A DNA stretch of 64,000 bases from Algimonas arctica (lineage in GTDB: Bacteria > Pseudomonadota > Alphaproteobacteria > Caulobacterales > Maricaulaceae), in contig NZ_BMZH01000006.1 of assembly GCF_014652695.1 (NCBI RefSeq), positions 1 through 64,000 on the forward strand, given 5' to 3'. Below the pieces are notes generated by a model, which saw only the letters and a list, made by a program, of their open reading frames with translations, did no database searches and was not told the DNA's origin. Of the stretch, positions 52,326 to 62,060 are shown one piece after another (the stretch's first letter is position 1; every line of letters starts with the position of its first letter). A program made the translations under genes and the position numbers.

Positions 52326-52445
52326 ATGGACCGATATTTTATGATGACGCGAACACGCCCAGAAGACCGGACAGGCAAGACCTTTGAACGCAGCGTATTC
52401 TGGACCAGCATAGCGTTGGCCGCGCTGGTTCTTGTCACAGCCTAG
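52326..52445 (+). CDS. Possible small membrane peptide (39 aa)
   Basis: The frame encodes MDRYFMMTRTRPEDRTGKTF followed by a hydrophobic end WTSIALAALVLVTA. It looks like a short cytosolic part plus one helix. The ribosome site is weak (GAG about 6 bp upstream). It lies between the EamA gene and the Pro/Glu-rich protein gene. There is no family. It could be chance. Confidence 0.35.
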   Translation: MDRYFMMTRTRPEDRTGKTFERSVFWTSIALAALVLVTA

Positions 52446-52525
52446 TCAAACTGCCTTGCGTGACAAAGCCGTAAGCGATGTAAGCCACATCTTGGCCTGA
52501 GCGCGAACCCTGCTAAGCGGGGTCC

Positions 52526-54319
52526 GTGGCGGCGCATTCACCATATGATCAAGGGCTCTATGCGCCCATCGGCGGAGGGTTCTCCCCGTACCACGATCCC
52601 GATCCAATTGCGGATTTCTTTGAAGACGATGCGCAACGGGGGACGGGCACGGTCATCACGGCTGTTTTGGTGCATGCGGCTCTGTTTTTTGCACTTTCAT
52701 CCAACTTCATAGTTCCGGATCTTAAACCCGAAGAGCCAGATTTCGTCCCTGTCCAAATTGTGTCTTACGAAGCCCCGCAACCGGAGCCTGAACCTCTGCC
52801 AGAGGTCGACGTGGCTCCGCCCGCGGTTCCTGTTCCCGCTCGCGCGCCCAGACCCCGCCTCACCCCGCCGCCGCCCGACCCTGAACCAGAGCCAGATCCT
52901 GAGCTGATTCCAGAGCCGACACCTGAACCTGAACCTGAGCCGATACTGGAACCAGAGCCTATTCCTGAGCCAGAACCGATTCCAGAACCGATTCCAGAAC
53001 CCGAACCCGCGCCTCCACCGCCGCCTGAAATTTTGTCTCAACCGATTGTTGAACCGGAACCTGAGGCGCTGTCCGTTCCTGAGCCCGTTATTGAGCGTGA
53101 ACCAGAACCCACGCCCGAACCCACGCCGGAACCGATCCCAGAACCGATCCCCGAACCTGAGCCTGTCCCCGAACCTATCCCTGAACCAGAGCCTCTGCCC
53201 GATCCGGAACCGCTTCCAGAGGTTATTATCGAACCAGAACCAATCGTTGAGCCGACGACCCCGGTTGAGGACCTTGTCATTGAACCGGTGCTTGAACCCG
53301 AACCCGAGTTTGAGCCTGAAATAGAGCCTGAAATAGAGCCTGCGCCGTTTGTGAGTCCAAACCCAATAGAGGCGGACCCATTGCCGGGTATTATTACGCC
53401 AGACCCACTGCCAGAGTTACCGCTCATCGAGGAGATGTTGCCGCTCCCTGACCCCGAGATCATTGAGCCGGACTTAATTGAGCCCGAGCCTGCGCTGACC
53501 CCGGTCATTGAGCCGGAGCCTGACGTTCTGCCCGATCCTGCCCCTGTTCCTATCGAACCCGACATTATTGCTCAGCCGCAGACCATACTGGCGTCGCCCG
53601 AAGCGCCGGAAACAATTATTGAGCAGCGACGGGCTGTGACAGAGGAAGAATCTGATCCCTTCATGGACTTGATGCAACGTGATCGTCCGTTAGGGCCGAG
53701 CAACACCGCAGACCCGGGACAAACGCGTCGTCCGGCGGGGAGCCCGCTTTCGGGGCCGGTCTCAGGCGGCGGTAATATTGGGACGCCTCCGGGCGGAGGT
53801 ACACAACGCGCGGCCCCCGGTGCTGGCGGATGGAATCTCGCGCCGGGCAGTTACGGGAATTCTCTGGGGACAGGCTATGAAGGGATCAACATTGATATGC
53901 GGTGCCGCGAGGCCGGTAAGACGCACGAAGAATGCCCGGAATATCTGCGCACGTTCCAAGGTCGCGATGCCAATGGGTTTGAGGATTATGACCGCTATAA
54001 GGCGCGCGGTGTGGAACGGTCGTCACGGCCACAAGGATTCCGCCAAGGTAATTCGGTTGGCCGCAACATTGCGGGCGGGGGCGATCCGTGGTCAACGGGA
54101 ATTGGCAATAATTCAATCAACGCGGGCGGCCCGTCGACAACCTTGTTAGATGATGGGCCGGAGGTTGATTTTTCACGCGAGTTTCTCGGCAATCCGGTGG
54201 TTGTGCAAGGCGACCAATCTCGCTTGCGGGATATTTTCGCCGATCCAGAAGAAGACGAGGATATTTTCAAAATTGATGAATTGGTTCTGCCGGACCCAGA
54301 GCCTGAAGACCGCCGCTAG
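52526..54319 (+). CDS. Membrane-anchored Pro/Glu-rich protein
   Basis: A 597-aa protein. After a polar N-terminus it has one membrane helix (residues about 42-62), then a very long tract of [11 protein letters not shown] and similar units from about residue 84 to 360. Next comes a Gly/Pro-rich stretch and a conserved-looking end with [20 protein letters not shown] (two cysteines) and [20 protein letters not shown]. The layout (short cytosolic part, helix, rigid P/E spacer) is TonB-like, but the TonB C-terminal fold is absent. A GTG start with GGGG upstream is used. It may span the periplasm. The function is unknown. Confidence 0.75.
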   Translation: MAAHSPYDQGLYAPIGGGFSPYHDPDPIADFFEDDAQRGTGTVITAVLVHAALFFALSSNFIVPDLKPEEPDFVPVQIVSYEAPQPEPEPLPEVDVAPPAVPVPARAPRPRLTPPPPDPEPEPDPELIPEPTPEPEPEPILEPEPIPEPEPIPEPIPEPEPAPPPPPEILSQPIVEPEPEALSVPEPVIEREPEPTPEPTPEPIPEPIPEPEPVPEPIPEPEPLPDPEPLPEVIIEPEPIVEPTTPVEDLVIEPVLEPEPEFEPEIEPEIEPAPFVSPNPIEADPLPGIITPDPLPELPLIEEMLPLPDPEIIEPDLIEPEPALTPVIEPEPDVLPDPAPVPIEPDIIAQPQTILASPEAPETIIEQRRAVTEEESDPFMDLMQRDRPLGPSNTADPGQTRRPAGSPLSGPVSGGGNIGTPPGGGTQRAAPGAGGWNLAPGSYGNSLGTGYEGINIDMRCREAGKTHEECPEYLRTFQGRDANGFEDYDRYKARGVERSSRPQGFRQGNSVGRNIAGGGDPWSTGIGNNSINAGGPSTTLLDDGPEVDFSREFLGNPVVVQGDQSRLRDIFADPEEDEDIFKIDELVLPDPEPEDRR

Positions 54320-54360
54320 TGGCGGTTGTGTCAGTCGCGTGCTGTCCGTAAATGCGGCCC

Positions 54361-54834
54361 ATGACAGATAATTCAACCGGGCTAAATTTACTTTCAGGCT
54401 ATCGCATTGATCCGCGCTGGCTAAACCGTGATCTTTACCATCAAGCGGTTAGTGTCCGGCCGCGTTTTCAGGACCTCGACCCTCTTAACCAAGTGAATAA
54501 TGTCGCGATGGCGGCCCTATTCGAGGATGCGCGGGTGCAATTTAATCACCCGATGCGCAAACATTTTCAGACCAAAACTGTGCGAACCATGGTGGCGGGG
54601 CAGACGCTCAATTACATCAATGAATGCCACCTTCGACCGGCTCTGACATTTCATATGGGCATTGGTAAAATTGGCACATCGTCCTGGGTGATGCAGGCGT
54701 GTGCTTATCAAGACGAGACACCCGTCTTGCTCGCGATTGCTACAATGGTCGCCACGCAAGGTGGGAAAGCCTGTCCTATCCCAGAGACATTGCACGCGAT
54801 GATTTCAGAGCGTCGCATGCTTGTTCCAGAATGA
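54361..54834 (+). CDS. Hotdog-fold acyl-CoA thioesterase
   Basis: A 157-aa protein of the 4HBT/FadM type. VRPRFQDLDPLNQVNNVAMA then LFEDARVQFNHPM gives the conserved Asp and the helix; VAGQTLNYINECHLRPAL follows. Such enzymes cleave acyl-CoA thioesters. The start MTDNSTGL at 54361 is used. Its TGA overlaps the next ATG (ATGA). Confidence 0.8.
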   Translation: MTDNSTGLNLLSGYRIDPRWLNRDLYHQAVSVRPRFQDLDPLNQVNNVAMAALFEDARVQFNHPMRKHFQTKTVRTMVAGQTLNYINECHLRPALTFHMGIGKIGTSSWVMQACAYQDETPVLLAIATMVATQGGKACPIPETLHAMISERRMLVPE

Positions 54835-55397
54835 AGTCGCTCTACGGCGTCTTCGGCGCGGTTGGACGGTGGCCCGAGTGGCAGCGGTTCTTTGATCGCT
54901 CACGCACAGGCATGATCACATCCTTTTTGGCGCTGGGGCTTTGTTTTCCGGCGCTGTGGCTGGTCATGGTCGGGCTTGAGACAGAGCGCGCGCAGTTAGC
55001 CGGGAGCGATGTGCCAGACTTCCGGATCGCGCCGTTTGTGCTCATCATTGGTCTGTGGCTTTTGTCATTCCCGATGACGTCGGCCTTAGTCGGGATATTG
55101 ATGAGCCGGACGGATCGTCTGCCGCTCTGGTGGACGGTGCGAAATTGGGCCGTGACGTGGCTTTGCGTGGCGTTAGGCCTCGTGTTTGTTGGCGTAGTGT
55201 TTCTCGGACTGCCCGCGATTATTGGCTATGGCGCCTTGCTCGCGGCCTATCTTGGCTTGCTGCCGATCGACATTCGTTTGGCACAGCGCGCAGGCGGGTT
55301 TTCGTTTAGTACGGCGATCCTGATCGGCTGTATTGTCGTTTCAACCGGGATGATGGTGATGCTGACGGGCCTGTTGCAGGTTATGTCTCCGCCGTAA
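54831..55397 (+). CDS. Hypothetical polytopic membrane protein
   Basis: A 188-aa protein with about five hydrophobic helices ([95 protein letters not shown]). It is coupled to the thioesterase by a 4-bp overlap, and its 3' end overlaps the convergent truA by 17 bp. No family is recognised. Confidence 0.7.
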   Translation: MKSLYGVFGAVGRWPEWQRFFDRSRTGMITSFLALGLCFPALWLVMVGLETERAQLAGSDVPDFRIAPFVLIIGLWLLSFPMTSALVGILMSRTDRLPLWWTVRNWAVTWLCVALGLVFVGVVFLGLPAIIGYGALLAAYLGLLPIDIRLAQRAGGFSFSTAILIGCIVVSTGMMVMLTGLLQVMSPP

Positions 55398-56139
55398 GAT
55401 CTGGGTAGTTGACGTGGATGAGATAGAGCCCGTCCGGCGGGCTGACGGGGCCGCACTCAGTGCGGTCACGCGCCTCTAACACGGCTTTCATATCCGCGCG
55501 GTTCCACTTTCCCAGACCAACTTCGACGAGGCTGCCGACCATGCTGCGCACTTGTTTGTGCAGGAAGGAGCGCGCCGAAAATTCGCAATGAACTTCGTCG
55601 CCGACGCGGGACACCCGCGCCATGTCGAGCGTTTTGTCCGGGCTTTTCGCCTGACAGGCTGTATCACGAAATGTCGTGAAATCATGTTTCCCGACGAGCA
55701 CTTGCGCGGCATAATCCATCGCATCCGTATCCAGCTTTACCGGCACACGCCAAACCCGACCCCGGTCGAGCGCGAGTCGTGGACGGCGGTCGAGAATACG
55801 GAACAGGTAGCGCCGCTCGCGCGCATCAAAGCGGGCGTGGAATTCATCGTCGACGAGTTCCGCATCGAGTACGCTGATCGGATGTTTACCGAGGTGAAAG
55901 TTGATCGCGTCACGGACTTTATCTTGGCGGAGGTTTTTGACCAAATCGACATGCGCGACTTGGGCGAGCGCATGTACACCGCTATCGGTCCGGCCAGAGC
56001 CATAGACTTCGCGCGGGCCTCCATCGAGTTTCGCGACGGCGGCCTCAACGGCGCCCTGCACAGACGGTCCGTGGTCTTGCCACTGCCAGCCCATATAAGG
56101 ACCGCCATCATATTCGAGGGTGAGTTTATATCGTGGCAT
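55381..56139 (-). CDS. truA: tRNA pseudouridine(38-40) synthase TruA
   Basis: TruA (252 aa) makes pseudouridine at tRNA positions 38-40. The active-site Asp is in [31 protein letters not shown] and [14 protein letters not shown] are typical. The start [12 protein letters not shown] at 56139 fits the family better than the ATG eight codons earlier. It lies near fmt, as in other alphaproteobacteria, with one unknown gene between and no def gene. Confidence 0.95.
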   Translation of the reverse strand: MPRYKLTLEYDGGPYMGWQWQDHGPSVQGAVEAAVAKLDGGPREVYGSGRTDSGVHALAQVAHVDLVKNLRQDKVRDAINFHLGKHPISVLDAELVDDEFHARFDARERRYLFRILDRRPRLALDRGRVWRVPVKLDTDAMDYAAQVLVGKHDFTTFRDTACQAKSPDKTLDMARVSRVGDEVHCEFSARSFLHKQVRSMVGSLVEVGLGKWNRADMKAVLEARDRTECGPVSPPDGLYLIHVNYPDLTAET

Positions 56140-56260
56140 CGCGCGGTTCCAATTTTCGATCACCCCGGGTCAAAAAGAGGCGTGTCGAAAATAGCGAGAA
56201 GCCCCGCACGATGTGCGAGGCCGGAAACTTATGTTTCTGTCTCCAAATTCAATAAGTCGC

Positions 56261-56773
56261 TTATTTGTCGGAATATTTCACGACGGCGTCGGCCAACTCT
56301 TGGTGCATGACCCATTCGTCTGTGCTGGTGTCCAATGTGCCAATTGCGGTGATCGCGTTCTTTGAATCGTCAAGGTCGATGGCGAGATCGAGTTGCTCAG
56401 CCAGACGACGGCCCAGCTTGCTATAATGCGCCTTGGCAGAACTATCGCGTTTCCAACCCACGACATCGGCGAGCTGCTGCGGCGTCATCCGGCGTTCCGG
56501 CGCGGCGGCGTGGGCGCTCAACATCATATATTCTTTTTTGTTCGGACTTTGTGTGACGAGGGCTTCGAGATAGCCATCCGCTGTGGCGATATGGCCTTCG
56601 CGGCGCTCACCCTTAAGCTCGGTTAAATGCCGGTCGATCCAAGACTTGGCCGCTTCTAAATCTTCAAACGTGTCATGGTGGGCCAATCCGCCATCACCGG
56701 TTAGCAACCGGGCGCCTGATTTATTGTGCACGATCGAGTAACCGTGATAATCTTCAAATTTTCTCTGTGCCAT
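56261..56773 (-). CDS. Hypothetical protein between fmt and truA
   Basis: A 170-aa soluble protein. The N-terminal 50 residues (YHGYSIVHNKSGARLLTGDG, HHDTFEDLEAAKSWIDRH) resemble a small alpha/beta domain. The C-terminal part (RRMTPQQLADVVGWKRDSSA, KAHYSKLGRRLAEQLDLAI) could be a helix-turn-helix. I cannot assign a family. It starts 10 bp after fmt and may be co-transcribed with it. Confidence 0.6.
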   Translation of the reverse strand: MAQRKFEDYHGYSIVHNKSGARLLTGDGGLAHHDTFEDLEAAKSWIDRHLTELKGERREGHIATADGYLEALVTQSPNKKEYMMLSAHAAAPERRMTPQQLADVVGWKRDSSAKAHYSKLGRRLAEQLDLAIDLDDSKNAITAIGTLDTSTDEWVMHQELADAVVKYSDK

Positions 56774-56783
56774 TTTCAATTTC

Positions 56784-57701
56784 TTAAAGTAAAACAGTGC
56801 CCTTAGCCACGGGTGATCCGTGGAGAAAGGCCTCTGTGGTCATGACCGGCTTTCCGGCGGGCTGGACTTTTGTTAAACGGAGGGCGCTGTCGCCACAGGC
56901 AACCAATAACCCTTCATCCAGCACTTCGCCCGGACGTCCTGATCCGTGCTCTGCTATTGCCATATGCACTTTAACACGCGCGCCGTCAATTTCGCACCAC
57001 GCCCCGGGGAAGGGCGCGAGGCCGCGAATGTGACAATCTAGCGCGGAGGCGGGGCGGGACCAATCGATCCGGGCCTCGGCCTTGTCAATTTTATGGGCAT
57101 AGGTGGGTTCGCCGTCCTGCGGGACGGGCCTGATTGCGCCGCGCTCGACAGCGCCGAGAATTCGCGGCCACATGCCCGCGCCAATCTGCGCCATCCGGTC
57201 CGATAGGCTCTGCGCCGTATCATGGGGGAAAATATCGAGGGTCTCGGACAGGAGCACATCGCCCGTATCCAGCCCCTTGGCCATTTGCATGATCTGTACC
57301 CCGGTCTGGGCGTCGCCCGCCATAATCGCGCGCTGGATCGGCGCCGCCCCCCGCCACCGCGGCAGCAGCGACCCATGCAGGTTCAAGCAGCCCTCCGTCG
57401 GGGCGTCGAGCGCCCGTTGCGGCAGGATTTGACCGTAGGCAACGACGCAGGCGACATCAGCGTTCAGCGCCTCAAGCCCATCAATCACGGCGGATTTGCG
57501 GAAACTCTCCGGCGTCTCGACCGGAAGCCCCATGATCTCGGCAAATTGATGTACGGGCGACTTCGTCAATTTCTGACCGCGCCCGGATTTGCGCGGCGGC
57601 TGCGTGTAAACGCGCACAACATTATGCCCATTGGCGACAATTTCGGCCAGCGACGGCACAGCAAAGTCGGGCGTGCCCATGAAAACGACATTAAGCGGCA
57701 A
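56784..57701 (-). CDS. fmt: Methionyl-tRNA formyltransferase
   Basis: Fmt (305 aa) formylates initiator Met-tRNA. VVFMGTPDFAVPSLAEI, the active block NLHGSLLPRWRGAAPIQRAI and GVQIMQMAKGLDTGDVLL are diagnostic; the C-terminal domain begins near residue 205. A TTG start at 57701 is inferred, since the first ATG is inside the fold and AGGA lies 8 bp before the TTG. def, its usual partner, is not adjacent. Confidence 0.95.
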   Translation of the reverse strand: MPLNVVFMGTPDFAVPSLAEIVANGHNVVRVYTQPPRKSGRGQKLTKSPVHQFAEIMGLPVETPESFRKSAVIDGLEALNADVACVVAYGQILPQRALDAPTEGCLNLHGSLLPRWRGAAPIQRAIMAGDAQTGVQIMQMAKGLDTGDVLLSETLDIFPHDTAQSLSDRMAQIGAGMWPRILGAVERGAIRPVPQDGEPTYAHKIDKAEARIDWSRPASALDCHIRGLAPFPGAWCEIDGARVKVHMAIAEHGSGRPGEVLDEGLLVACGDSALRLTKVQPAGKPVMTTEAFLHGSPVAKGTVLL

Positions 57702-58703
57702 GGGGGAAATCCTGAGTGTGGAAGAACGAATTGTTCGAGAGTTGAGCTAGGAGAATAGAGCAGGCCAAGGGTTAAATTCAAGCGGTGTCGGCGGTGGAAG
57801 GCCATTGGGTTTAAAACGCCCCTTCATCACCGAACTTGATTCGGTGATCCAACACCGGAGCGCCCTATCGCGAAGCGCCAATCCTACGAACCGTCTGGAG
57901 ATGGATGACGGCGTCAAGCGCCGCGATGTAGGAGAGAGAGGCGCCGGCTGTCTTTAGGCAGACGTCCACGTCCAACCGCCTCGCAGATCCGGCGGCAACT
58001 TGCGTATCTCGCTTGATTAAGCGGCACGAAGCGCGGGCTTTGCCCTGTGACGGACACGAAGCGTCTCTGATCATCCATCTGGGGGATGGATGATAGCGAA
58101 GTGCCGAACGGCCCGCGCCGTTCGGGTTGGATAGACGGGGTTTCGCCCCTCCGTTCCTCCCCCGGACAGGGGGAGGTGGGCGAACGAAGCGAGGTCGGAG
58201 GGGGAGACCTCGAAGATTAAATTCAAGCTAAGCCAGAGTGTAACGCCCAAACCCCGTCTCCCCCTCCACCCCTCAGTCTTACCAAACGCCCCTCGCTCAT
58301 CCCGATGACAATCGGGATCCAGCACGACCCTGAAACAAAACAGTCAAACTGCAAAACTCACCGAGGGCTGGATCCCGACCTGCGTCGGGATGAGCGGAAG
58401 AATTGGGAGAGCGGCACGCAGAGTGCCCGAAGGGGGCTTGAACTCACATCAGCGACCCAACGAAGACCATCTCTCCACCCATCCCCACACGCTTACCGCC
58501 GACTTGTGCAGCCTGCCCCGGACTTGATCCGGGGGCGGGGCCAAGGCGCGATCGCCAAGCTGAATGAAAAGGTGAGAATTATGCTCCATGGGCAGGCCGA
58601 TCAAGTCTGCCTGAGACGAAATGTTTGTACGCAGAATGCGAAAGAGAGCTGCTTATGTTCGGGCAACTAACAAAATGATCGATAATGAAATAAGAGGTGT
58701 CGA
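57702..58703. other. 1-kb gene-poor region with palindromic repeats
   Basis: No convincing gene is found. The open frames are low-complexity and lack ribosome sites. The stretch contains GC-rich pieces often seen in alphaproteobacterial intergenic repeats: CTCCCCCTCC-type runs, GGGGGAGG and GATCCGGGGGCGGGG, and a pair of related palindromes at 58295-58323 and 58367-58395. It separates fmt from the DUF2199 gene. Confidence 0.6.
58295..58395. repeat. Inverted pair of palindromic REP-like units
   Basis: Unit 1 (58295-58323) contains ATCCCGA-tgacaa-TCGGGAT and unit 2 (58367-58395) contains ATCCCGA-cctgcg-TCGGGAT. Each unit is a hairpin by itself, and the two units are also inverted copies of one another (23 of 29 matches by hand) ending in CCAGC/GCTGG. 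This is a typical form of an intergenic repeat that may form a large cruciform. Confidence 0.7.
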
Positions 58704-59282
58704 TTACACATGCCCATAATGACGATAAATGTCTAAGGCTCGTTGTGCGGTAATTCCGTCACGCTGTAATCGACCGAGGTCAGAGTTTTCGTCCTGCATA
58801 AACACTTGCGGGCGTTGCCTGTTCTTTTGTGGGTAAACCCAACATGGCGTGGCGTAAGTTTCACCAAAAACGGGTAATTGATTCATGAACCAACCAGTCC
58901 ATTCGACACCTTTACTGGTATGGCCAGGGTCAAATTCACTCACATGTGCCTCGAAGTTTTCGCGCGATAGCGTTGACCATACCCCGAAGCCGAGCGGTTG
59001 CTCCAAGCCGTGAATTGGCAGGAGCAATACGCAGCGAACTATAAAATTTTCTCCATTGATGACGCAAAAATCTTCTGAAAGAAAATTCCCGTCGAGGCAA
59101 AGATTGGCGTTAGGCTCATAATCCGCTTCGCCGGGCCAAGCGGCGGGTCCAAAAACTGCTAAATGAAAAAGGCCTGTATGCTTGTCATCACACTTTGAGC
59201 ATATCCAAGACCCTGACGCCATCGCTTTCAATTCTTCTAATGTTTTGGCTTCGATCCGTTTATCACGCCACTTTTGGAGCAT
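58704..59282 (-). CDS. DUF2199 domain protein
   Basis: A 192-aa soluble protein. SWICSKCDDKHTGLFHLAVF (a CxxC pair with following His), NLCLDGNFLSEDFCVINGEN and LGFGVWSTLSRENFEAHVSE match DUF2199, a family of unknown function with a possible metal-binding CxxC. It is single and AT-richer than its neighbours, in front of the cmk operon. Confidence 0.7.
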   Translation of the reverse strand: MLQKWRDKRIEAKTLEELKAMASGSWICSKCDDKHTGLFHLAVFGPAAWPGEADYEPNANLCLDGNFLSEDFCVINGENFIVRCVLLLPIHGLEQPLGFGVWSTLSRENFEAHVSEFDPGHTSKGVEWTGWFMNQLPVFGETYATPCWVYPQKNRQRPQVFMQDENSDLGRLQRDGITAQRALDIYRHYGHV

Positions 59283-59306
59283 ATTGCCAGCTTTCAGACT
59301 GAATTT

Positions 59307-59348
59307 GAGTTATGGCTGTTATATCATGAATTATGGCTATTATATCAT
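59307..59348. repeat. 21-bp tandem repeat, two copies
   Basis: Copy 1 (59307-59327) and copy 2 (59328-59348) both read as GA-TTATGGCT-TTATATCAT with two differences. They lie in the 177-bp gap between the DUF2199 gene and cmk. Confidence 0.75.
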
Positions 59349-59459
59349 ATTGGATAGAGTGATTGCGAGTTTGCAATTTGAAACGCCTTTTGAGAGACCC
59401 GTGTAAATCATCGCTCTATTCTTACATAAGTTTTCAAACCACCTTAAACGCCCCACACC

Positions 59460-60098
59460 ATGACCCATCCCCTCAACATCGCCATCGACGGAACCTTTTC
59501 CTCCGGCAAAGGCACGCTCTCGCGCCGCATCGCCGCGCATTATGGCTTGGCCTGTCTCGACACGGGGAAGCTGTACCGGGCGGTGGCGCGGGATGTGTTG
59601 GCGGCGGGCGTGTCGCTGGCGGAGGGGGAGCAGGCGGCGGTGATTGCGGCGCAGATTGATCCGTCCACCTTGGATGATCCTTATCTTAAGAGCGGAGAGA
59701 TCGGCGCGGCGGCGTCAAAGGTCAGTGTACATCCGCCAGTGCGCGCGGCGCTGCTCGCGTTTCAGCGCGATTTTGCCGCCAAAGGCGCGGTGCTGGATGG
59801 GCGCGATATTGGCACGGTGATTTGCCCCGATGCGGACGCGAAACTATTTGTCACGGCGGACCCGGAAGTGCGGGCCGAGCGGCGCTATCAAGAGCTATTG
59901 GGCTACGGCGAAGATGTGACTTTGGCGGGCGTGCTGTCGGACCTTACGGAACGCGACCACCGCGACATGAACCGCCGCGTCGCGCCGCTCAAACCCGCTG
60001 TCGATGCGCACTTGCTGGATACGACCGATCTCTCTATAGAGCGCGCGGTCAGTACGGCTATTCGAATGATCGATGCAGTGCTGGACGCGAACGCCTAA
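59460..60098 (+). CDS. cmk: Cytidylate kinase
   Basis: Cmk (212 aa) phosphorylates CMP and dCMP. The P-loop is IDGTFSSGKGTLSRRIA, followed by ACLDTGKLYRAVARDVLA, LDGRDIGTVICPDADAKLFV and ERDHRDMNRRVAPLKPA. The P-loop TFSSGKG is slightly different from the usual GPxGSGKG. It precedes rpsA, a conserved pair, but aroA, the usual first gene, is absent. Confidence 0.95.
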   Translation: MTHPLNIAIDGTFSSGKGTLSRRIAAHYGLACLDTGKLYRAVARDVLAAGVSLAEGEQAAVIAAQIDPSTLDDPYLKSGEIGAAASKVSVHPPVRAALLAFQRDFAAKGAVLDGRDIGTVICPDADAKLFVTADPEVRAERRYQELLGYGEDVTLAGVLSDLTERDHRDMNRRVAPLKPAVDAHLLDTTDLSIERAVSTAIRMIDAVLDANA

Positions 60099-60187
60099 AA
60101 ACGCTGAGCGGACCCCTCCAAGGTCTCTCCCCTTTTTGACTTCGTGAGTTTCAACAAACCCGGCCATTCCGGTCCGGGTAGTCCGCA

Positions 60188-60212
60188 GGTCCTATGATCT
60201 GTCGGCAGGACC
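60188..60212 (+). promoter_or_regulatory. Hairpin in the rpsA leader
   Basis: GGTCCT (60188-60193) pairs with AGGACC (60207-60212), 16 bp before the rpsA ATG. A 14-codon frame starts with the ATG at 60194 and overlaps the rpsA start. rpsA itself lacks a clear Shine-Dalgarno, in line with the S1-autoregulated, structured leaders known in other proteobacteria. Confidence 0.4.
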
Positions 60213-60227
60213 ATATTTGGACACCCC

Positions 60228-61928
60228 ATGATTATTGAGGAAACCCTCAACCCCTCCACCGATGATTTCGCCGCCATGTTTGAGGCGGCTGTCGAAGCGT
60301 CTCCTATGCGCGAAGGCAAAGTCGTCGAAGGTATCGTCACTGGTATCGAAAAAGACATCGCCATTGTTGATGTCGGCCTGAAAACTGAAGGCCGGATCGA
60401 ACTGCGCGAATTTTATGAGCCAGGACAAGAGAATAAGCTGAAAGTCGGCGACACGGTCGAAGTCTTTCTAGAGCGCATCGAAAACGCGCTCGGCCAAGCC
60501 GTTCTGTCGCGCGACAAAGCACGCCGCGAAGAGAGCTGGGTCACCATGTCCAAGTTCCACGAAGGTGAAGAGCCGGTCAAAGGCGTCATCGTTGGTCGCG
60601 TTAAAGGCGGCTTTACGGTTGACCTTGGCGGCATCAATGCCTTCTTGCCCGGTTCACAGGTTGATATCCGCCCCGTGCGCGACATTGGTCCGTTGATGGG
60701 TTCCGAGCAGCCGTTCATGATCCTGAAAATGGACAAGAGCCGTGGCAACATCGTTGTCTCGCGTCGTGCGATCCTCGAGGAAAGCCGTGCCGAACAGCGT
60801 GCTGAGCTTGTTGCTCAGTTGCAAGAAGGCGAAGTCCGCGAAGGCGTGGTCAAGAATATCACCGATTACGGCGCATTCGTCGATCTCGGCGGTATCGATG
60901 GTCTATTGCATGTCACCGACATGAGCTGGCGTCGCGTCTCCCACCCGAGCCAAGTCCTCAATGTGGGCGACACGGTTCAGGTCAAAGTTATCCGCATTAA
61001 TCCTGAAACACAGCGCATCAGCCTCGGCATGAAGCAATTGCAGGATGATCCGTGGAATGCAGCCGCTGCGAAATACACGCCCGGCACACGTCACACTGGC
61101 CGCGTTACGAATATCGCTGATTACGGTGCATTCATCGAATTGGAAGAGGGCGTTGAAGGCCTCGTCCATGTGTCTGAAATGTCTTGGACCAAGAAGAACG
61201 TGCATCCCGGCAAGATCGTGTCGACTTCACAAGAAGTCGAAGTCGAAGTGTTGGACGTGGACGAAGAGAAGCGTCGCATCTCACTCGGCCTCAAGCAGGT
61301 TCAAGCCAACCCATGGGACAGCTTCACAGAGCGTTTCCCGGTCGGTTCAACAATCTCTGGCGAAGTCAAATCCGTCACCGAGTTTGGTCTGTTCATCGGT
61401 CTCGAAGACGATATCGACGGCATGGCTCACCTCTCCGACCTGTCGTGGGACAAGTCTGGCGAAGAAGCCCTCAAGGACTACAACAAAGGCGATATGGTTG
61501 AAGCCAAGATCCTCGAAGTTGATGTTGAGAAAGAGCGTATCTCTCTCGGCGTGAAACAGCTGGAACGCGACACAATGCCAGAAGGCGCCAAGTCGTTCGG
61601 CAAAGGCAACACGGTCACATGTACTGTCACGAACGTGCAGCCAGCTGGCCTTGATGTCACCTTCGGCGAAGACGAAGTTGAAGTCGCCGCCTTCATCCGT
61701 AAGGGTGATCTGTCCCGCGATCGTTCAGAGCAACGCCCGGAACGGTTTGCTGTTGGCGATAAAGTTGACGCGATGATTACCCGCGTTGACCGTAAAACGC
61801 GTCAGTATCAGCTGTCGATCAAAGCGCTGGAAATCAGCCAAGAGAAGAAAGCTGTCGCACAATATGGGTCTAGCGACTCCGGTGCGTCCCTCGGCGATAT
61901 CCTCGGTGCCGCGCTGAAAGGCGAATAA
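60228..61928 (+). CDS. rpsA: 30S ribosomal protein S1
   Basis: S1 (566 aa) unfolds and delivers mRNA to the 30S. Six S1 domains are visible, starting near residues 30, 115, 200, 285, 372 and 455 (for example VVKNITDYGAFVDLGGIDGL and RVTNIADYGAFIELEEGVEG). Domains 3 and 4 are the best conserved. The leader has weak ribosome-site sequence and a hairpin, suggesting autoregulation. It is followed by a strong terminator. Confidence 0.97.
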   Translation: MIIEETLNPSTDDFAAMFEAAVEASPMREGKVVEGIVTGIEKDIAIVDVGLKTEGRIELREFYEPGQENKLKVGDTVEVFLERIENALGQAVLSRDKARREESWVTMSKFHEGEEPVKGVIVGRVKGGFTVDLGGINAFLPGSQVDIRPVRDIGPLMGSEQPFMILKMDKSRGNIVVSRRAILEESRAEQRAELVAQLQEGEVREGVVKNITDYGAFVDLGGIDGLLHVTDMSWRRVSHPSQVLNVGDTVQVKVIRINPETQRISLGMKQLQDDPWNAAAAKYTPGTRHTGRVTNIADYGAFIELEEGVEGLVHVSEMSWTKKNVHPGKIVSTSQEVEVEVLDVDEEKRRISLGLKQVQANPWDSFTERFPVGSTISGEVKSVTEFGLFIGLEDDIDGMAHLSDLSWDKSGEEALKDYNKGDMVEAKILEVDVEKERISLGVKQLERDTMPEGAKSFGKGNTVTCTVTNVQPAGLDVTFGEDEVEVAAFIRKGDLSRDRSEQRPERFAVGDKVDAMITRVDRKTRQYQLSIKALEISQEKKAVAQYGSSDSGASLGDILGAALKGE

Positions 61929-61965
61929 CGACACTTAGACCCCCAATTTGAGGGTCTTACGTTTA

Positions 61966-62003
61966 GGCCCCCGCTCGGTAAAACCGGGCGGGGGCTTTTT
62001 TTT
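61966..62003 (+). terminator. Terminator of rpsA
   Basis: GCCCCCGC-TCGG / CCGGGCGGGGGC pair around a TAAAA loop, followed by T8. A smaller hairpin (GACCC-ccaattt-GGGTC) lies just before it (61938-61957). Confidence 0.92.
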
Positions 62004-62060
62004 GACTTGAAAGCCCGATTGCTCTTGACGAGATGCGTCCGAACGCGGTTAACAAGGCGC

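Noticed and set aside
53038-53565. 175-codon Gly/Ser-rich frame antisense to the Pro/Glu repeat
   Set aside because: The G-S repeats are the direct complement of the P-E codons in the sense gene; no ribosome site.
57865-58670. Two open frames in the fmt-DUF2199 gap
   Set aside because: They run through palindromic repeats and low-complexity GC runs and show no protein-like pattern.
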